Source of the DNA: Halothermothrix sp. DTU029
GTDB taxonomy: Bacteria > Bacillota > Halanaerobiia > Halanaerobiales > DTU029
Assembly (NCBI GenBank): GCA_001512435.1
Contig: LFRS01000026.1
Span: forward strand, 258-40,146
Length of the DNA stretch: 39,889 bases
Direction of reading: 5' to 3'
Part shown: piece after piece, positions 38,637 through 39,889 of the stretch
Layout of the letters: each line of letters starts with the position of its first letter
Position numbering within the stretch: position 1 is the stretch's first letter
Notes under the pieces: model-generated
Databases searched by the model: none
The model's input: only the letters and a program-made list of their open reading frames with translations
What the model was told of the DNA's origin: nothing
Made by a program: the position numbers and the translations under genes

Positions 38637-39227
38637 TTACATGGAAATTAAACCAGAGAAGCCCATAAAGGCCATAGCCATGATTCCGGCTATAATAAGG
38701 GTAATGGGAACACCCTTTAATACTCCGGGTACATCGGCAAACTCCAGATTCTCTCTTAGGCCGGCCATCAAAACAATTGCCAGGGTAAAACCAACACCGG
38801 CAGCAAAAGCAAATATAACACTTTCAATAAAATTATATCCTTCTGATGGTATCAATAAAGCCAGACCCAATATAGCACAGTTAGTAGTAATCAGAGGCAG
38901 GAAAATTCCCAGTGCCCTGTATAAAGCCGGACTGGTCTTTTTAATAAACATCTCTACAAACTGGACCAGGGCAGCTATTACAATTATAAAAATCACAGTT
39001 TGGAGAAATTGTAAATTAAATACCTCCAGTATATAGGTATTAATCAACCAGGAAGCCATACCGGTTAAAGTCATAACAAAGGTTGTGGCCATACCCATAC
39101 TGAAAGCTGTTCCTATCTGATTGGAAACACCCAGAAATGGACAAATTCCCAGGAATCTTACCAGAATAAAATTATTTACCAGTATAGTACTTGCAAATAA
39201 GAGCAAAATATGGGTAAACTGTTCCAT
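38637..39227 (-). CDS. rnfA: Electron transport complex subunit RnfA
   Basis: [36 protein letters not shown], polytopic. Confidence 0.95.
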   Translation of the reverse strand: MEQFTHILLLFASTILVNNFILVRFLGICPFLGVSNQIGTAFSMGMATTFVMTLTGMASWLINTYILEVFNLQFLQTVIFIIVIAALVQFVEMFIKKTSPALYRALGIFLPLITTNCAILGLALLIPSEGYNFIESVIFAFAAGVGFTLAIVLMAGLRENLEFADVPGVLKGVPITLIIAGIMAMAFMGFSGLISM

Positions 39228-39824
39228 TTACTTCACCCCTTTGCTTGAAATATAATTCATCAAGGCCAGCAAAATACCCAGTGAAATAAAGGCACCTGCC
39301 GGTAACAGCATTATAGCCATCTGTGGATACCAACCGCCCAGAATTTGCACACCAAAGATAGAACCACTACCCAATAATTCGCGGATTATACTCAAAAGCA
39401 AGAGGGCCCAGGTAAAACCTAAACCCATACCTAAAGCATCGGCAATTGAATCCAGGACACTATTTTTAGAGGCAAAGGCCTCAGCCCTACCAAGGATAAT
39501 ACAATTAACTACGATTAAAGGTATAAAAAGGCTTAAAGCACTTGCTACACCGGGCAGAAAAGCCTTGAGAATATAATCAACCAGGGTAACAAAGGTGGCA
39601 ATAATTAGTATATAACTGGGTATACGGACATTTTCCGGTATCAGCTTTTTAACCAGGGAAATAATTATCTCAGATGCCAACAGGACAAAAGCTGTAGCCA
39701 GACCCATAACCAGGCCATTTACAGCTGCATTGGTAACAGCAAGAGTCGGACACATCCCGATAACAATTCTAAAGGTTGGATTCTCATCCCATAAACCATT
39801 TTTCAGGATTTTCAGGAATTTCAT
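39228..39824 (-). CDS. rnfE: Electron transport complex subunit RnfE
   Basis: NPTFRIVIGMCPTLAVTNAAVNGLVMGLATAFVL, polytopic; immediately upstream of rnfA. Confidence 0.95.
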   Translation of the reverse strand: MKFLKILKNGLWDENPTFRIVIGMCPTLAVTNAAVNGLVMGLATAFVLLASEIIISLVKKLIPENVRIPSYILIIATFVTLVDYILKAFLPGVASALSLFIPLIVVNCIILGRAEAFASKNSVLDSIADALGMGLGFTWALLLLSIIRELLGSGSIFGVQILGGWYPQMAIMLLPAGAFISLGILLALMNYISSKGVK

Positions 39825-39889
39825 TAGTACTCACCTCCGCCAAGACTGGTAGCCCCTGTTGTGACTGTTGCTCCGGTAGTAATTGTAGC
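39824..39889 (-). CDS. rnfG: C-terminal 21 residues of a probable RnfG (partial; runs off window end)
   Basis: Minus frame ending in TAA that overlaps the rnfE ATG: ...ATITTGATVTTGATSLGGGEY*; TGAT flavinylation-type motif and position before rnfE. Confidence 0.75.
   Translation of the reverse strand, partial: ATITTGATVTTGATSLGGGEY

Overview
This 39.9-kb window comes from an AT-rich Firmicutes-type genome. Gene content and order suggest Halanaerobiales, which is inference. Essentially every gene is on the minus strand; the only supported plus-strand CDS is the truncated Q/N/Y-rich tail at 1-240.

Reading from high to low coordinate (direction of transcription), the window has three parts. (1) The Rnf complex: the C-terminus of rnfG, then rnfE, rnfA and rnfB, ending in a terminator. 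(2) A roughly 15.6-kb carbohydrate block (about 22.0-37.6 kb): a ThuA-like protein, a GH1 beta-glucosidase, a large NHL/TPR/YIP1-like membrane protein, a DUF5696-like putative glycosidase-fold protein, two complete permease pairs and two very different solute-binding proteins. One binding protein carries two carbohydrate-binding-like modules. The block encodes no ATPase or regulator. (3) A housekeeping stretch: NusG-II/Gx genes, maf, radC, mreBCD, PBP2, minCDE, rodA, a SpoIVFB-like M50 protease, the TIGR03960/TIGR03936 radical-SAM pair, rng, nagA, nagB, L21 leader, rplU, rpmA, obgE, yhbY and an ABC-F gene.

The most interesting item is the 22-35 kb transporter/DUF5696/YIP1 cluster, which looks like a poorly described glycan sensing and uptake system. 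Other points worth checking are an apparent ATC start codon for minE, the joint absence of prp and of the L27 N-terminal extension, SpoIVFB without an adjacent SpoIVFA, tandem TGAT motifs at the RnfG C-terminus, and strong hairpins flanking a binding-protein gene. All family names come from reading the protein sequences, with no database search.
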